DNA from: Lagopus muta
Taxonomy: Eukaryota > Chordata > Aves > Galliformes > Phasianidae
NCBI RefSeq assembly: GCF_023343835.1
Contig: NC_064433.1
Span: 67,602,032-67,666,031, forward strand
Length of the DNA stretch: 64,000 nt
Reading direction: 5' to 3'
Part shown: positions 1 to 12,464 of the stretch, piece after piece
Position numbering within the stretch: the first letter of the stretch is position 1
Layout: each line of letters begins with the position of its first letter
Notes under the pieces: generated by a model
Told to the model about the DNA's origin: nothing
Seen by the model: the letters and a program-made list of their open reading frames with translations, nothing else
The model's database searches: none
Made by a program: the position numbers and the translations under genes

Positions 1-1424
1 CCAGGCACTGTTTGCTATCTTTTGTTTCCTGCTGAAGCATGTAGCTTAGACTACTATCTTCATATCCACCCACAAAGTACAATCCAGGACAGAAGACACA
101 CGATGTCTTGCTGTATTGCTTCTCAACTGATATCCAACTACTTGATTAATGCCTTTGTTTCTGCAGTGCCTTCCCCCCTGCCAACAACAGGGTGTGCCTA
201 TCTGGCTCACTTTCGCTCTTCCTTGCTTTCAAGCTGCTTTGAATCTAGGCTGCCAAGTCAGAAAACTGTGATCTTATCACTACACCTGCTTGCTCTTTCT
301 GCTAGAGAGCATGGAATCTGTCACTGGTCAAAGGATGCAGCAGGTGTCTCCATCCTGACCAGAACAGGAGAATAGGACAGAGCAATTAACAAACTGGAGG
401 CTCAGAGCTGGACTTGAAGATGCCTTGGTCTGATATAAAAGTATCTGTTATTAAAATCATTAGAGATTTCTCAAATGATTGTTTGAAAGACAAATTTCAG
501 CACTTCTTCATAATATCTGCTTTGGAGGAGAAATTTAAATTTATTGGGGTGTTCTCCTCTAGGCATTGATGCATGTACAATTATTTCAACTGTCATTTCA
601 AGATTAATTCACCTCTCTTTCTTCTCTCTCTTCTTGGTGGAAAAGATCTGTGATATTATCCCTTATTGTGGACATAATGCCCTGGACCTGAAGCTACCTT
701 TGGGCAGTTCATCACAATAGCAAACCTTCTCAATTCTTGTTGGTAGGTGGATGGATAGACTTCTGAAATCTGTACACTACTATGCAGGACAGAAGTCCAA
801 TAAAATCAGGAAAGGACCAGTTTGGATAGATTTATAAGAAATATTTGAGGTCAGTGCATGCAAGGATTTTATTGTATACAGACACTATGTTTGGAGTCAT
901 AGTCCCCCTTCATCCTTCTAGCTTCATGCTGGGATAACTGTGCATGTGGGTAAAGAAAAGCATCTCTAGTGTGGAGAAAGACTGTATATAAGATTACTAG
1001 AAAAGCATCAGAGAGAAAGTTCTTTGCCTTCTGTTTTCCTGGGTGGGTAACAACCTTCTGCTTGCTTCTGGTTTGTACATAGAACCCTTCCCAATGAAAC
1101 AACACCATCTTATTTTTATTTCACTGCATGGGAAGTACAGCATGTTACTAAGAACTTTGTTAAAATGTGTCCTAAAAAAACCTTAGGGAAGACTCACGTT
1201 TTCTTACAGGTTACCTGCATTCTTTAGATATTAAAATTGACCATAAGCTCAATGGTTTTTAGAGCAGATTGACAGAAAGATGTGGGGACAAGAGAAAGCC
1301 CTCCTGTTGACAAGCTGGAGTCCAGATCATGGTTAGAGAAACACCAGAAGATTCTATAAGTGACTTTCAAAAATAATAGTAAATGTCTTCTTTAACATGT
1401 GCATTTCTCCATATTTCTTGGCAG
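1..1424. other. No recognised coding exon; 5' flank or first intron of the EndoU gene
   Basis: I see no recognisable coding exon here. The open frame at 22-375 (117 codons) matches no family I know and has no splice-supported context. By comparison with frog XendoU, the first coding exon of the EndoU gene should encode only about six residues, so it could lie in this stretch or left of the window. I could not place it with confidence. Confidence 0.5.
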
Positions 1425-4400
1425 GAAGGCCTTAAACCATGAACTTTCTAAACTTTTCAATGAGATGTGGGATATGGATGTTAATCGCTTTGCACCTGGG
1501 AAAGATTATGCAATTGAACTGCAGGTAACCAATTGCTAAGTGACATGAGGATGTGCACAATGGTATTGTAGGAAAAAATGTCTGTGAAGCTGCCTATTGC
1601 TAAATGAGTTGCTTATGCTTCATCATTTCTATTAATGGCCTAGGCAAGACTTATAAATGATAATTAGGAGAGGGAATAGTGCAGAGAACTTGTTAATGTT
1701 CCACAGTACCCAGAAGCTGGTGGCATCTCTCAGGTGTCTGTCCTGAGCCCTCAAGTATTCATCTGTGATGAGAGCAAACTGTGATAATGCAGATGACATG
1801 CTCAAGGTCAGGGCTGCCCTTCAGCTGGACCTAGGCAGGCTGAAGAAACATGAAATTCAAGAGGGACAAATGCAAATGAAACAAGAAAAGTTGTGAAATC
1901 TCCTTCTGTGAACGTTTTCAATATTCAACAGAATGACACCCAGAGCAATATAGTCTGAATTCAATGTTAACCATACTTTGAGCAGGACGAAAGATGTTCT
2001 GAGGTCTCCTTTACCCTGGATAATTCAGTGCATATGGTTATGTGTGTGCATCTGTGTATGAATGCTTGTGTGTGCAACCTGGGTAGCTTGCACTGACAGA
2101 CAAGTGGAGGCAGGTTCCAAGACATTTCTGAGGGAACAAGGGAGGAAAATGAAGAATTCCTGGTTCTCAGCTGGAGTGTGGAAAGTGGAGTAGCAGATGT
2201 GTGAGAAAGGAGGGTTTCAGGGTTGTTGTTGCTCCCGATGTTGATAATAAAATTGAAAGAGACTTACCTCTAGCCAAAGTGCATGCAGGGAAAGCTCTCT
2301 CGCATGCTTTCTCCATTTCACAGAGCAAGGCTCTAGCTTCTCCTTGCCTGTGTTAACTTACATGTATTCATCTTTTCTCTTCCTTCCTTTAGAATGCCTT
2401 TTTTGGAACAGAAACTTGAAAATCGTTGGAAAGCCACATCTGTTTTGGATGTGCTTATTGGTCACATTAATTAAAACGTTCGCTTTTAAGCAATCAACCA
2501 GAAGTCTTTGAAAATTTTGGAGCACAACCATGCACCAGTCTGAAGATGACAGAACAGCACAGATGCCTCAGTTCCACCCTGGCACTGGGGCAATTGCTGG
2601 GACAGTGGTCAGAAAGAAAGAGAGGACGAAGGTTGAGCCTAAGGGAGCCACAGTAGTTACTGATCCATCACAGGGATGCATCACAATCATTTGTGAACGA
2701 GAGTCAACAGAGAAATTTCAGTCTTCTGCAGTGTCAGAGATTATATCTTTCTTCATGCTGGCAGATCTTCAGTAATACCTTTTCTTGTTTTGTAGGACAA
2801 CAGTTCCTAACATAAGACCCTGACAGGATAGTGCTTTTTGTTTTCATTATTACAAAGGCAGCTGCTGTCTGCTCTGAGAACATTTTCCTTCTGTTGTTGT
2901 TTCATTCTGGTGTTTCTCCCAGGGAAAAGCAGATGCTGTACAGCAAGGTGACAATGCTGTCCGGGACAGTGCAGCCAGACATCTGTTTCATTACGTAAAT
3001 GAAGAACGCCTGAAGAACACAAAAACTTTTGCAAGTGAGACCTGTTCTTTTATTAATGGTGGAAGTGACATGAAGAATCTGTGTTGGTTTTATGTGTTTA
3101 CCTAAAACATAACATTGCATATAATTTGGATGATCAGATGAGCAGAAAACGAGGTTCATCAGACTGCATGTCATTTGAAGGTAGTCTCCCCAGTGTTTAC
3201 AGTCTCGGTGTCAGGAAGAGCACCCTTTTCTGCTATAGTCAAGATCTGAATTTCTCTGAGGCTCTCCAACTGCAAAGCAAAATGGATGAAAGTCTTGTCA
3301 TTCCTTTGATGTTATTCCATGTACTGAAAAAGATGTTAAAGTCATCTTTCCTCCTTTGTTCACAGCTCCTAACACTTCAGACAGCATCAGATTCACAGCT
3401 ACCTCTTGCGCTCCCGTTAGGGCTATATTTCAAGCATGCAAGCATGTCTATCAGTAATGTTTCCTTTCCTGGCTTTTCTTTTCCTTAGGTGGGGCTGCAG
3501 TATGTTGCTCAGCCGATCAAACAGCTGGCATAATGAGCACATGCTGTGTTCCCATACTCCTCACTGAGCTCACAATCCAGCCCCTCATGAGCACAGCTAA
3601 GTACTGAACCTGAGCTACTTCAGCTCACTAACCTGGCAGAGAATTACTTACATTTTGGAATTCAAGTGGTTTTTTTATTATCTTATTGTGCTGAATCTAT
3701 CTGCTGAATCCACTGGTTGTAGACCAGGGGCAGCTGAAGTGATGGGAGGCAGTGGGTGGCAAGAGGGGTGCACCAGGGAGAATTAAATCATCCATTCAGT
3801 GGCTGTGAGCTCAACCTCAGGTCATCTTATGTAGGTTCATGCTGAAATAATGCCTGCAAAGCCTTCTGCTAGCATAATGCAACTTCATAAGAATCAGTCT
3901 GTAATTTAGGTGCTCATATATATAAATATATACATATTTAATTTATTTGTTTGAAGAAGCTCATTATCGTTTCAGCCAATTATTTCCATTAGGGAGTACT
4001 GAGGTGTTTAACCTAAAAACAATTGATCTGGTACTGAGCCACTCCAGTGAGAATGAAATCTGACACATAAAGGAACGTCCTTCCTTCCCTATTATATGAC
4101 AGCTTTTCATAATGACTCTAAAAACTGGGTCACAGGTACGATTATGTCTTTTTTCATCATAAGTTTCTCTTTTTTTGAAGCCTTTATTTCCTTATTGGAC
4201 AATTATGAGACATCAACTGGAGTAGAAGAAGTAGTGACTCCAGAAGAAATAGCTGAAAACAATTGCTTTCTTGATGCTATCTTAATGACTGGAGTAATGA
4301 AAGTGAGTAATGAATTCAGTTTTTGTCACTGAAGACACTGAATTACAGACACATATATCTTTGTTTTCTATCCTTCAGCTAGCTCATGAGTATCTGCTTA

Positions 4401-5957
4401 AAAAAAAACTAGCAAAGCCAAACCTTGTTGATTTCAAGCATCAGCTCTATGACATCTGGTTCCAGCTCTATCCCAGGAAAGAAGGAGACAGGTATGTCTA
4501 ATGAATCTCTACACTATTCTGATTTATGCAACTGCAAGCCTGAGTTCATTAATTACACACTGAACTGGAAGGCAGTCTCGGGATGTGGCCTAAGGCAGTG
4601 TACGCTGGTCCCACGCAGATCATGTTAAAGACTTGCTGATCAGATATTAATGATGTTGACCCTTGGGGTGCAGTGCTGCTGACTGAGATCCAGGTGGACT
4701 TGCTATCTCTAGTCACAGGCGTTCAAGTGCAAATGTTGATCCACTTTTCAATCCACTACGCCATCTGCTTTTCTAAACTATACTTCATGTGTTTGTCCGT
4801 ATGGCTGTTTCAGGAGATTGTGTCAAAAGCCTGACTAAAATCAGGATAAGCAGCAGTGATACATCTGTGGCTTTTACTAACAGTCTTCGTCATCAAATAG
4901 AGTTTTAGGCTTTGTGAATAGACTGCATTGGGAGTTCTGTGCAAAGCAAGAAGGAAAACCCAACAACACCCAAACTAATCCTGACACATCTACTGTTCAC
5001 AGATGAATCTAGACAAGCTTGTGCACTTTTCCTTTTACATTACTGAATTTTAACTACTTAAACAAATAAAATACGTATGTATTATTATTTTTTTTAATTA
5101 CAGACCTGATTCTTGTGGTTTTGAACATGTTTTTGTTGGAGAAACAAGGCACGGTAAACAGATCTTAGGTTTGCACAACTGGGTGCAATTTTATCTTCAG
5201 GAAAAGCATAAACAAATTGACTACAAGGGATACATCACTCGGAAGAATAAAACCAGGGTAAGAATGAGCAGGGTAGCCCTGAAAATAAGATCAGTAGGTG
5301 CTCAGAGGAAAAGTGAGTTAATGAATCAGGGCACCATGATGCAGACAGTGTTGAATTTTTCCCTATATATGCCTAGTAACAGCTGCAGTCACTGACAAAT
5401 ACCCTCTCATCCTCTTCCTACCGTCATCTGTGGTTATTGTACATGCAGCAGGTGTCTGCGTTGCTGGACCCCTTCAAGGTATCTTTGTGTCGAAAGGCTG
5501 GGAGCCCAGTTATTCAAACAAAACAAAGTTCACTGGTTTAAACTGCTTTCCATCTATTGTCCTCAGAGGTGCAAGGTTACCTTAGGTGGGAAAGGTAGAG
5601 CAGTTTAGAAGTTGTAGTACCATGAACAGGAAGAATTGTACCTGCAATCCAGAATCGGATGTGTTGGAGATTATTGCATTGTTATTTCTATGCTTTCAGC
5701 CTGATAGAGATGACCAAGTTTTGAGCATCCAATTCAGCTGGAAGGGCTCAGTCAAACCAATTGGAAGCACCTTTATTGGTGTCAGCCCCGAATTTGAATT
5801 TGCCCTTTACACCATCATTTTTCTGCTGTCTGAAGAAAGAGTTACACGTGAAACAGTGAAGATAGAAGAATATGAGCTACAGATTGTTGTTTGTCGCCAT
5901 GGGCGCCACATTGGAACGGCATATCCAGTACTCCTCAACACCAGTAATGAAGACTAG
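1425..5957 (+). CDS. ENDOU: EndoU-family poly(U)-specific endoribonuclease, six coding exons
   Basis: Uridylate-specific, metal-dependent endoribonuclease of the XendoU family. Coding exons with clean AG/GT borders and continuous phase are 1425-1524, 2923-3034, 4181-4302, 4379-4491, 5104-5257 and 5700-5957 (stop TAG at 5955). The visible protein is 285 residues; frog XendoU is about 292, so only a short first exon is missing. Motifs in order are LNHELSKLFNEMWD, FISLLDNYE, VVTPEEIAENN, GFEHVFVGE, LGLHNWVQFYLQE, VKPIGS and GVSPEFEFALYT. His157, His173 and Lys219 (visible numbering) align with XendoU catalytic His162, His178 and Lys224. No somatomedin-B domain is seen, unlike mammalian ENDOU (placental protein 11), so it is the compact type. 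No stop or frameshift lies in the exons, so it looks functional. The exact orthologue name (ENDOU or an ENDOU-like paralogue) is uncertain. Confidence 0.93.
1690..1895 (+). repeat. Old CR1 LINE fragment (reverse transcriptase region)
   Basis: The intron between the first two visible EndoU exons carries text like a decayed CR1 reverse transcriptase segment. It includes 'gtgtctgtcctgagccc', 'gataatgcagatgacatg' (the FADD-type motif) and 'cagctggacctaggcaggct', in the CR1 order. It is much more diverged than other CR1 copies here, so it is probably old. The borders are approximate. Confidence 0.6.
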
Positions 5958-6180
5958 TAGGCACAGTGATCAGGCAACATTTCTTCCTTTCTTTTTTTGG
6001 TGGAGAGGAGGGAGTAAACTGATGTGTTGTTTTGTACAATTCATTTCTAGTATATATTTATGAGTTGTTCCCTTTTGATTTGCTGTGAAGTGTTGAATCA
6101 ATAACGTGCCACATTGAAGTATCTGACCCACCCTGAAATATGCTTGTTTTCAGATTAAAGTCTGTGTTAGACTTGTATCA
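5958..6180 (+). other. 3' UTR and polyadenylation signal of the EndoU gene
   Basis: A short 3' UTR follows the stop codon. An ATTAAA hexamer, a common variant polyadenylation signal, lies at 6154-6159. Cleavage would be expected within roughly 10-30 bases after it. The exact end is inferred. Confidence 0.6.
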
Positions 6181-8759
6181 GCCTTCCTGAACGCATTTTA
6201 CTTTTCACCAGAGAATAGAATTTAGAAAATATCACAATTATTTCTCTTATTTGTTAGCCACTGCATATTTGAAAGAGCAGTAACCACACATCTCTTACAT
6301 TTTCCCTTCTAGACAGGACCTTTGGTTTGGAACAATCTGAACCACGGCATTTTGGGTTTGTTTTTGTTGTTTTTTTTTTTTCTCATCTCCTCATTTCATT
6401 AGAGGTTAATTTCAAATGGAATTTTACAATTGCAGTGCCTGGAATATGCAGTAAACACGTTCAACTGTGAGAATGATCATCAGATCAATGGCAAGTCTGT
6501 CACTGCATCCAGGTTTTGGCCTGCTTCCAGATGCCACAGTAGGCTTTATCTCACCTAACTTTAAAAGTCCCTGATACAGGCACACCTGTTTTGCATTACA
6601 GTCAGTGATGTCTGCAGTCACTTATCTGCTTGTGTAATGTGTGTTAAGTTAATTGTCCTGTATAATCCATTGACAATAATAAGATACCACTGGGAGCGCT
6701 GGACCTATTCCTGGACATGATCACTTGTCCTGCTGATGCAGATGCTTTCTTCCAAAATGCATTCAATAGTCCAAAGAAGGAAATATGATAGATTTCCTTA
6801 TCATGGCAGTGCAGACACAGGCAGATGTTGACACACTCTGGGAGAGACCAGGATTGCTTAAATACTCACATCCTACAATTACTTTTTCAAAAAAGTGAGG
6901 AAACTCCTGATGCATATTTTCTCTCAACTCGTGATTTGCAAATTTCTGCACATAATGTTCATGAGTTTGAGTGCTGAAGTTATAAGCCTAGCTAACCAAA
7001 CCAATGCTGGGAATATGCAAATTAAGAAAAGAAACATTCAGAGATACCTTATTATGCAAGGTGGAGGCTGACATACCAGTGACAGCAAGTTACTCTTGTT
7101 CCAAGCACAAAAAAATTATTAAACATGGAAGAAAGTGAGTAGACATAGAGTCGCTACCATGGAATATTTTCTGATGCCTCTGGCCAGAGACTTCCACATG
7201 ATGTTGCCAGACCACTGCATGCTCATTTCTGCTCTTGCTGCCTCGCATTGGTACCGGAGTGCCCTGCAGTAAATGCTTTACGGCATTTTCTTTGACAGAA
7301 AAACCACAGACACCAAAAAAAAAAAAAAAAAAAACAAAGCAAGCAAACAAACAAAAACAGATGATGTTATAATTGGATGATATGATTATGCTACAAGAGA
7401 TACGTATAAAGCCAGCTTACATAGAGTCAAACAGCCACCCCCAGTTTCTGCAATCTTCTATTTTTTGAGGTGTAACAGTATTCAGAAGCCTCTGAAACTT
7501 GTAAATCCATCCTAATAGGAAAGAGTGTACACTGCTGGGAAATTGCTACAGAGCATCATCAGGTCTCAACAATAGCTCAAGTAATAGTAATAAAAGGCAA
7601 CAAATAAATTGCACAAATTCTTTAAGGTAATGTCAAAGAATAATTGTTACATTTTCAGTTTACACTGACAGAAAGTAATTAGATCTGCATCATTCTCAAA
7701 TTATGACTTCCGTGCAATCTCTGACACCTCCAAGCCTAAGCCTAAGCCTAAGCATAACCAGTACAGACAGCTCTTAGCCAGAGGGGGTCAGATGCTCACA
7801 GGGAAACTGACTTTATACTACAGAACCACAGAAGTTGTTTTCACAACAGAAAGTAAACTAAAGATGTAAATAAGGACATTACTTTCTTTTGTTTTCCTCA
7901 TAAGAGTTGATACATCTGGTGTCTTGGCAATTAGCAGGTTTAACAAATAAAGCTAACTAGATTTGTAAGTAAGCAGAAAATAATAGGAAAGAATGTGCAA
8001 GTGGATGATCTACTGGCAAATACACATGCTACGCTCAAGGAGAGAGGAGAGAGAGCAGCCAGCAATCAAAGCAGAGACATGGAATGAGGATTTGGTTCTG
8101 CCCAGTGTGTTGCAAGGAGAAAAGTGCAAACAAGAAGCACAGTGACCTCATGCACGCAGGCATTCACTGATGTCTGAGAAGGGTGACCACGGGGTGCCTG
8201 TGTGCCAAAGCTCATTCTCTGCCAGCACAAGCAGGCTGTTCTCTCTAGAGGGCAGCGATGCGACGAGCCCAGCTCTGGGCTGCACGAAGGAGAGAAGCTG
8301 CACTACCGCGCAGGTGGATGCCACATCTCTAGAAACAGGAATAAGAGTCAGCGTAGGATTTCAATTGCCAGTTCACAATAATCCTTAAGAGAATGGCCCC
8401 TGGGAAAGCTGGCAAATAGATCACGTGCTCCCTGACCATGCAGCAAAAGGAACGATAGGCTCCAACAGCACTGCAGCTGACATATCCCCAGGTGTAGGAA
8501 GAATCTCCTCCTTGTGGTGTTGGGAGTTCTCTGAACCACTTCTGAAAACAAAGGAGGCACTGCCTGTTCTGCGATCCTGACTGATCCTTCCCAATAAGAC
8601 CCACATGCAGTAGGACACAAGGTGGCCTCACCAGTGGCTCTCCACTCACTAAATATCCCACTAGTTCTTTGTTTTTGTTACTTTTTGTTTGTTTGTTTAA
8701 AGAAAAAATATTAAATATTAAAATGAGTTTTGTTACCTCTATACATTAACTTTATTATA
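6181..8759. other. Intergenic stretch with no recognised gene
   Basis: I see no supported gene. The stretch holds a run of about 20 A at 7315-7334 followed by a (CAAA)-like tract, and three to four tandem CCTAAG units near 7735-7752. Several open frames of 60-110 codons (for example 8329-8661 on the minus strand) lack recognisable motifs. Confidence 0.5.
7315..7352. repeat. Poly(A) and (CAAA)-like simple repeat
   Basis: A run of about 20 A is followed by a CAAA/CAAG-rich tract. On the minus strand it forces a poly-Phe stretch in a spurious open frame. It could be the tail of an unrecognised retroposon, but no body is recognisable next to it. Confidence 0.8.
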
Positions 8760-9239
8760 CATTTATGAGGAATGCTCCAAAAGCAATGCCTTCTGTTTTA
8801 TTACGTTGGCTTACATTGTCAGTTGGCAGAATGGCAGTAGAAGCTGAATCTTCCCACCAATATTCCATTGCATTTTGTTGCCATGTGACAGACGGTACAG
8901 ATGTGCAGCCTGACAAAGTGGCGTCTGCCATGGAAGTGCCAAAGAAGCAAAGGTGTGTCACTCTGTGCAGAAAAAAAATGGCACCCATTGGCATTTACCA
9001 ACACTTGGTGAACATCTATGGAGATCAAACAGAGAATGTGAGCACAGTGAGGTGGTGAGTAGGGGCAGGCTCTTGTTCGTTGCTGGTGAAAATACATAGT
9101 TAATGGCAGAGGCAATATTGAAAAATAGTGTTATGTAGCTGAGAATTTGCTCCGTGAAGCAGTGTTATTGTGCTCTTTGTATCAGTTGTAGTTTCCACGG
9201 AAATAAATAGGAGGCATTACTTTTTGGAGCAACCTTTGC
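8760..9239 (+). mobile_element. Internally deleted mariner (Galluhop-like) DNA transposon
   Basis: Inverted ends are visible: GCTCCAAAAGCAATGCC near 8774 and its mirror GGCATTACTTTTTGGAGC near 9213. Between them lies the start of a mariner transposase: from ATG 8930 the protein reads MEVPKKQRCV, then KMAPIGIYQHLVNIYGDQT and NVSTVRW, typical of the N-terminal helix-turn-helix half. The frame stops at about 9058. The remaining DNA matches only the 3' end of such elements ('gagaatttgctc', then 'ggaaataaataggaggcat'). Total length is about 0.48 kb against about 1.3 kb for a full mariner, so the DDE/D catalytic core is deleted and the copy cannot move by itself. Confidence 0.85.
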
Positions 9240-9360
9240 AGCCCAAGACAATTCGTATTCATTCAACTTGGCCCAGGCAAGCCAAAAACTCAAACACCCA
9301 TGTATTCAAAAGTATCCAAAAGCTAGATTGATGATACATCAAATAAAAACACAGCAAAAT

Positions 9361-9640
9361 AGAATCATAGCACTATAGAATCATTAAAGATAGAAAAGAT
9401 CTTTAAGATTACACATCTACACTTTTCTTGAACACCTCCAGGGATGGCGACCCCACCACCTCACCACCTCCCTGGGCAGCCTGTTCCAACATCTGATCAC
9501 TCTGAGAAGAATTTTTTCCTAATATCCAACGACAACCTCCCCTGGCACAACTTGAGGCCATTTCCTCTTGTCTTATCACTACTTAGACTGAAAAAGAGGC
9601 TGACCCCAACCTCACCCCAACCTCCTTTCAGAGAGTTTCA
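9361..9640 (-). repeat. CR1 LINE 3' end, minus orientation
   Basis: Starts with the CR1 tail 'agaatcatagcactatagaa' in reverse complement. It then has the usual blocks 'cctccagggatgg', 'gggcagcctgttccaa', 'ttcctaatatccaa' and 'ttgaggccatttcctcttgt'. It is a 5'-truncated copy. Confidence 0.9.
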
Positions 9641-9717
9641 GCAATGGGTGTGCACTTTAGGTTGGGCCAGGCTTGTCAGTGGGGCAATCACAGTGTGAGC
9701 TGCGTCAGGATGCACTT

Positions 9718-9765
9718 AGCCTGTGGGCTGCAGGTTGGGCACACCTGCCATACAGGGAGTGTTTG
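9718..9765. repeat. hAT-end-like block, copy 1
   Basis: About 43 bases from 'ctgtgggctgcaggttgggc' to 'cagggagtgt' recur with one mismatch at 12009-12051. Read on the minus strand, the block begins with CAGGTGTGCCCAACCTGCAG, which resembles the terminal inverted repeat of Charlie-like hAT transposons. No matching opposite end was found nearby. Confidence 0.5.
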
Positions 9766-12006
9766 CTGGTGTGTTTGTTCAGTCGGCACTGCTCTGCTCT
9801 TCTACTGCCAACAGACTGCTTAGTTACTCCCTGGATTTGTCATTACCAAATCTTACCTCTTACAGCTTTGTTGGTAATATAAAACCAGAGAAAACATTTG
9901 TCGCTTCCCCTACTTTGTATTCCAACCCGTGCTGCTGAGATAGCATGGGATCATAGGGTGACAAGGCCCGATCAGCCCCTTCTAGATGTAAGCCCAGGGC
10001 ACAGGCAGGGATACCCCTCAGCAACTCCAAGTGCTTAAGCTGGAGGGCACCAGCAGCAAAATCACACCAGCTGCCTTTCCTTGGCTGCCTGAGGGCACTG
10101 ACCAGGACACACTGCCTCCCGCTGTGACCAACACACCCCTGGTTCCTCAAATTGTTCTGTGAAAAAAGCACAAGGCCTCAGGATGCACGCAACAACGCCC
10201 AAAGCCAAGTTAAATCTAGAGCAGCTTTTGCTGCTTCTGCCTTGCCTTCACCTTAGCCTGCTCCAAAAGCAGTTATTTCAGGCCTGCAAGCTGTTTGTGC
10301 AAGAGAATTCAAGAATCTTTGTAGCTTTGTTACTCTCTGCTGGTTAGGCCTCTTGAATAGTTAAACAAATGCAGAGAGCATTGTTATGAGGAACTGACCT
10401 GAGGGGAATGTATTCATGGAGATGTTTCTTTTTCTTGCCTGGAAGTCGATGTGCTCTCAGTGTGCAGCCAGCACAAGTGGGGCTGGTAGGGTTAAGAGGC
10501 AGTCTACCACCAGTGTACTGACACCAGGCCCTCAGGATATAGGGAGGGCTATGTCACGTTTTGCACTGAGCTGCTGAAAATACAGTATAGGTTTAAATCC
10601 CCCATTAAGCAAAGGCCTTGCAAAAGTGTTCTCATGTACCTACCCCAGCACGTGCTGTGTGTTTCTGGGAGGTTCTACACAGGAATTCCAACACTTAAGC
10701 AAATCTTTCAGGAGCCTGTATATGCCTTGAGATACAGCGGCAGCTCTGCTGCCTTGTTTCTGAAAATGCAGGACAGTAGCAATGCAAATGAGATGCAGAA
10801 ACGAAGCACCTGGGCCATCTCATTATATTTTGATAGAGGCACTTTGCTTTCACTTTGTCAGTATATGGGGTTCTGAAAGCAAGAGGGGATAATGTGATGC
10901 TTTAACAATCTTTGAAATTAAGCAAGTTCCCTGGTGAGTTTCTTAAGAAGATAATTAGAAAGGATAACTTTACTGTAAATGAGAAAAACACAAGGAAACA
11001 AAATATGAAAACATACATGACAGCATTTTGTAAGAGTAGAGAATGATAAAGGAGGAAATGCCAAAATCAGATGGCACTTGTTCTAAGCTTTCTCATAGGG
11101 TGCCCAGTGAGCACCTAAGCTATAGGCCATTTCTCTCCTAACCCAGGCCTGAAGCCAGAAACCTAAGAATGCCTTACTGCCTACAGAAGCTGTAGCCAGA
11201 TGATCTCCCACTCTACAAAGGACAGTGAATGTCTAGAGAGCAAGAAAAAAGTTTTCCTAAAATGCCTTCCATATAGGGTAGTGAGACATCAATCTCCAGT
11301 AACAGCTTTGTAACTCGGTTTATGTTCATTGCATGACTTAATGGTATGAGAAACAGAGCATATAGTTAGTGTAAATTAGTTGATGAGCCTTAGTTGGAAC
11401 TTGATTTGACCTCTGCTGCCTTTTGTCTTTACACATCTCAGCCAAACACAAGCATGCAAGGCACACAGCACAGCTACGCTCCTTTGGCTTCTGTCACATT
11501 TGTTGCTCTTTCTTGAACCTGAAACCAAAATGACTTAGTACAGGCAATATCCATTCAAGAAACAATAACAAAATAGTGATGGTCCCACTAAAATTTGTCA
11601 CAGAGGAATTATCAGCTTGGTATACTTATTGATATAATTTCAAAGAATCCATTTCAACTACAACATTACACCAGGACTGCCTCTCCCTTCTTGCAGGCAT
11701 TTGCATTTCTACTAGGCCTAATAATGAAAGCATTAGATTTTAAAACTTAAGAGCTATTGTGCCTTTATCTTGATGAGGCGTGACAAGAAAAAATTCAGAG
11801 AAGAAAGGCACAGGCTTGCTCTGTTTACATTCACCATGCGAACATTCATGTGCTATTGTTAGTCCTACAGAACTGCCAGCTCCATTGCAGAGCTGAGTTA
11901 GGACAAGTTTGCTGGTAGAAGTAGTGCTCTGAGCAACTTGTGTTTTTTTTTGTTTGTTTGTTTTGTTTGGGTTTTTTTCTGAAGGAGACTAGAAAAGCCA
12001 CCTTAT
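9766..12006. other. Intergenic stretch with no recognised gene
   Basis: No gene motif, RNA gene or clear repeat was recognised. Open frames of 60-103 codons (for example 9860-10171 minus and 10634-10876 plus) carry no known domain and no splice context. The sequence is mixed, with moderately A/T-rich blocks. Confidence 0.45.
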
Positions 12007-12053
12007 TGCTGTGGGCTGCAGGTTGGGCACGCCTGCCATACAGGGAGTGTATG
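12007..12053. repeat. hAT-end-like block, copy 2
   Basis: Second copy of the block at 9718-9765, differing by one base over about 43 (cacgcctg against cacacctg). It sits directly after a T/G-rich tract at 11940-11980. The similarity stops sharply on both sides. Confidence 0.5.
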
Positions 12054-12464
12054 TGTAAAAGCAATAGAAAAGATGAAAAGATTGTTTGAAATAAAGTGCC
12101 TATGGCAAGCAAGAGCTGAGTAGAGATTAAAATACCTGCAGTTTCTTAAATATTTTTATTTTCCCTTTTGTTTTATTTATATCCCAAAACTTCATCAGCC
12201 ATAATTACTTTTACTGCCTGGAAATCTGGCCCTAAGCTTCTCTAAAATACGCCCTACAGCACCGGCTGAAATGATTTATTTACATACTTTAGAATGTTAC
12301 ACAGAGCAAGTCAAGAGTTTCTACAGCTGTTGAAACCAACTCTGTTGATTTCAAAATTCAGTTAAAAGCATTCAGTTTATTTCAGGTTTGGGAGCTTCCC
12401 AGAAACCCAGAGCAGTCAGATCTCATTACAGGATTTCATTGCTCCTCAGAATATTTCTTCATAT

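Noticed and set aside
7735-7752. Tandem CCTAAG units resembling telomere repeat
   Set aside because: The unit is CCTAAG, not CCCTAA, and only three to four copies are present, so it is a short simple repeat.
8329-8661. 110-codon minus-strand frame with overlapping frames
   Set aside because: Three overlapping frames are open at once, none has a motif, and there is no splice support.
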